Shown: one piece after another, positions 5,753-7,242 of the stretch
Layout of the letters: each line of letters begins with the position of its first letter
Numbering within the stretch: position 1 is the first letter of the stretch
Source of the DNA: Schwartzia sp. (in: firmicutes)
Lineage (GTDB): Bacteria > Bacillota > Negativicutes > Selenomonadales > Selenomonadaceae
Length of the DNA stretch: 7,242 nt
Assembly: GCA_017939945.1 (NCBI GenBank)
Contig: JAGAZS010000010.1
Coordinates: forward strand, 1 to 7,242
Reading direction: 5' to 3'
Position numbers and translations under genes: made by a program
The notes under the pieces: model-generated
The model's database searches: none
Seen by the model: only the letters and a program-made list of their open reading frames with translations
Told to the model about the DNA's origin: nothing

Positions 5753-6991
5753 AAGATACAGTGCGCCTCCCACGACCGGAATGGAAACCACTTTATCCAA
5801 TACGCCGAGCACTGTGGCATACATGCTTCTGTCCAAGGTGTTGTAAATGTCCCTGAGCACCAGAAGAACACCGCGGAGAGGATAATACAGGACGTATACA
5901 GGCATCAGTTGGTCAATCAATTCCAGCACAGCCGGATCGTGAATGTTGAATACGGCGGCGACGCCGTGAGAAAACGCGGAAAACACTATGGACAAAACAG
6001 AACAAACCAGTACGATCATCACGGTGACGCGCTTGCTCAAACTGCGAATCCCGTAATAGTCCCCTTCTCCCTTCAGCATAGCGGCAAAGGAGGCGTTATT
6101 GTCAACGATCCCCGTCAGCGCAATGGAAATAACGGAATCCAGCTGGGCAAACAGGGACATGACCACAACGCCGTTCAGACCGAATGCCTGATTCATGAAA
6201 TAATTGCAGAAAATCGTCGTTGCCAGGTAGCCCGCCTGCACGCTCCCGGAAGGCAACCCTTTTGTCACGATCTCCTTCACGCTCTGTTGCGTTTTCTGAA
6301 GCTCGCATAGCGTTAAAGATATTTTGCCGAAACGCCGGATGAAGAGCATGACGATAAAGACAATAATATAGGAAACAAGCGTAGCCAGCGCCGCGCCTTC
6401 ACAGCCCATACCGAAATCCCGAATAAGGACGACGTCCAGGATCAGGTTCAATACATTGGCCGAGACGACAAGTCCCATGGAGAGGAACGGCTTTCCAACG
6501 ATGGGAAGGAAATAGGTGACGTGCATCAGAAGGACACCCACGGGGACAAAAAAACGCAGCACACGTGTATATGCGTCAAATTGCGTCATCAATTCTTCCG
6601 GGCAGCCGAAAAGCCCCCCAAGGGCGGAATGAAAAACCGTCAGCAACGCAAACAGCAGTATCCCCAAAATCAACGACAGGACGGTCGACGCCGTAAAATA
6701 TTGATCGGCTTTTTTCTTGTCCTTCCTTCCCAAACATTCCGCAAACAAAAGCGAGCCGCCAAGTCCCGAGACGGTGTAAATCAATGAGACCGCAAAAACG
6801 ACCGGCGTTCCGAGATTGATGATGGCGAAAGCGTCCGAACTGAGCAAATGAGAAACAATCATGCTGTCCGCAAATTCGCTCAGTGAAATCCCCACAGCGG
6901 ACAGCATCGCGGGAATCATGAAGTGCATGTATTTCTTGTTCAGGACAAATCCCGTTCTTTTGTATTTTATATCGTTATAATCAGCTTCCAT
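5750..6991 (-). CDS. MATE family efflux transporter, stops before the twelfth helix
   Basis: A 413-residue inner-membrane protein of the MATE (MatE) family, which exports small organic molecules in exchange for H+ or Na+. Eleven of the usual twelve helices are visible. The N-lobe runs from YMHFMIPAMLSAVG (about 21-35) through GCEGAALATLVSYIIVFIVM. The C-lobe begins at KGLPSGSVQAGYLA, corresponding to the family's conserved Px[SG] region, and ends at helix 11 (VLGVLDKVVSIPVVGGALYL). The TGA at 5752-5750 then removes helix 12, which is encoded in the same frame just beyond. A MATE protein without helix 12 would probably be unstable, so this is most likely the main part of a MATE-HATPase fusion. 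I chose ATG 6991 (MEADYNDIKYKRTG), with AGGGA 6 nt upstream, over TTG 6997, which overlaps that RBS region. It is the first clear gene of the operon leading to the ATP-grasp ligase. I found no convincing promoter upstream. Confidence 0.92.
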   Translation of the reverse strand: MEADYNDIKYKRTGFVLNKKYMHFMIPAMLSAVGISLSEFADSMIVSHLLSSDAFAIINLGTPVVFAVSLIYTVSGLGGSLLFAECLGRKDKKKADQYFTASTVLSLILGILLFALLTVFHSALGGLFGCPEELMTQFDAYTRVLRFFVPVGVLLMHVTYFLPIVGKPFLSMGLVVSANVLNLILDVVLIRDFGMGCEGAALATLVSYIIVFIVMLFIRRFGKISLTLCELQKTQQSVKEIVTKGLPSGSVQAGYLATTIFCNYFMNQAFGLNGVVVMSLFAQLDSVISIALTGIVDNNASFAAMLKGEGDYYGIRSLSKRVTVMIVLVCSVLSIVFSAFSHGVAAVFNIHDPAVLELIDQLMPVYVLYYPLRGVLLVLRDIYNTLDRSMYATVLGVLDKVVSIPVVGGALYL

Positions 6992-6997
6992 AATCAA

Positions 6998-7002
6998 TCC
7001 CT
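6998..7002 (-). promoter_or_regulatory. Ribosome binding site of the MATE gene
   Basis: AGGGA lies 6 nt before ATG 6991. The possible TTG start at 6997 directly abuts this motif and therefore cannot use it. Confidence 0.6.
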
Positions 7003-7031
7003 GTCAAACAATGTATGGCTCCGGCCATTGA

Positions 7032-7104
7032 GGAAGCACCGAACAAATCCCTCCGTTAAACAGTCCGCTGGACTATTTTGCGGAGAAACATATTCGGTGC
7101 TTCC
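7032..7104. repeat. Nested palindrome, 73 nt, able to form a long hairpin
   Basis: Perfect 12-bp arms, GGAAGCACCGAA (7032-7043) and TTCGGTGCTTCC (7093-7104), enclose CTCCG (7051-7055) with CGGAG (7081-7085). At the tip, AGTCC (7062-7066) pairs with GGACT (7070-7074) over a GCT loop. Neither strand has a T-run after it, so it is not an ordinary intrinsic terminator. It lies between the stop of the upstream gene (7142) and the MATE start. It could be a dispersed palindromic element, an mRNA processing or stabilising hairpin, or an operator region. Confidence 0.8.
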
Positions 7105-7141
7105 GCAAGGCGCCCGTTATCCCTGATGAGAATTGGATTCC

Positions 7142-7242
7142 TTACCTTTTCGGATACGCGATGATCCACGGTTGTTCCCGTTGATCCTTCGGCAGCATGG
7201 AGTGGTCGAACCACATCGCAAAGAATCGCTGGGCGTTGTTTA
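7142..7242 (-). CDS. C-terminal end of an unrecognised protein (runs off the window)
   Basis: Thirty-two codons ending in TAA (7144-7142) enter from the window edge in one open frame. The last residues read AQRFFAMWFDHSMLPKDQRE and then QPWIIAYPKR. The composition, with many aromatic and charged residues and no low-complexity bias, looks like a real soluble protein terminus. I do not recognise the family. It is 150 nt upstream of the MATE start on the same strand and could belong to the same operon, although the palindrome lies between them. The remainder of the gene is needed for identification. Confidence 0.6.
   Translation of the reverse strand, partial: NNAQRFFAMWFDHSMLPKDQREQPWIIAYPKR

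Noticed and set aside
7015..7028. Small hairpin ATGGC/GCCAT before the MATE gene
   Set aside because: Five base pairs with no T-run or match to an operator; too short to support as a feature.

Overview
All seven genes or gene fragments in this window lie on the minus strand, so the biological order runs from position 7242 down to 1. The gene set is a MATE exporter with a C-terminal ATPase-like region, an ATP-grasp ligase, a multi-pass GGDEF protein and an exported DUF4127 protein. With short intergenic regions, sigma70/sigmaA-like promoters and intrinsic terminators, it suggests an anaerobic Firmicute, possibly a Negativicute such as a Selenomonas relative. That placement is inferred from gene content only; no ribosomal or other phylogenetic marker is present.

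Region 1 (7242 to 6992): the last 32 codons of an unrecognised gene, then a non-coding stretch with a strong nested palindrome (7032-7104, perfect 12-bp arms). Region 2 (6991 to 3682): a tightly packed operon. A MATE transporter loses its twelfth helix to an in-frame TGA at 5752-5750. The same reading frame continues as helix 12 plus a degenerate GHKL/HATPase-like domain. This overlaps, through ATGA, an ATP-grasp carboxylate-amine ligase resembling L-amino-acid ligases. An intrinsic terminator at 3682-3711 closes the operon. The simplest reading is a ligase that makes a small amino-acid conjugate and a dedicated exporter for it; the product is unknown.

Region 3 (3680 to 2067): a promoter and a monocistronic membrane diguanylate cyclase with an intact GGDEF motif and no inhibitory RxxD site. 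Region 4 (2070 to 1876): a promoter with perfect -35 and -10 hexamers, whose -35 contains the GGDEF gene's stop codon. It drives a roughly 160-nt structured RNA ending in an intrinsic terminator, which I cannot match to a known class. Region 5 (1874 to 1): a second promoter directly after that terminator, then an exported DUF4127 protein (most likely starting at TTG 1768). A second secreted protein follows 25 nt later and runs off the window edge.

The points most worth a second look are the TGA that splits the exporter from its ATPase-like tail, the uncharacterised transport/ligase operon, the structured RNA between the GGDEF and DUF4127 genes, and the palindrome upstream of the exporter.
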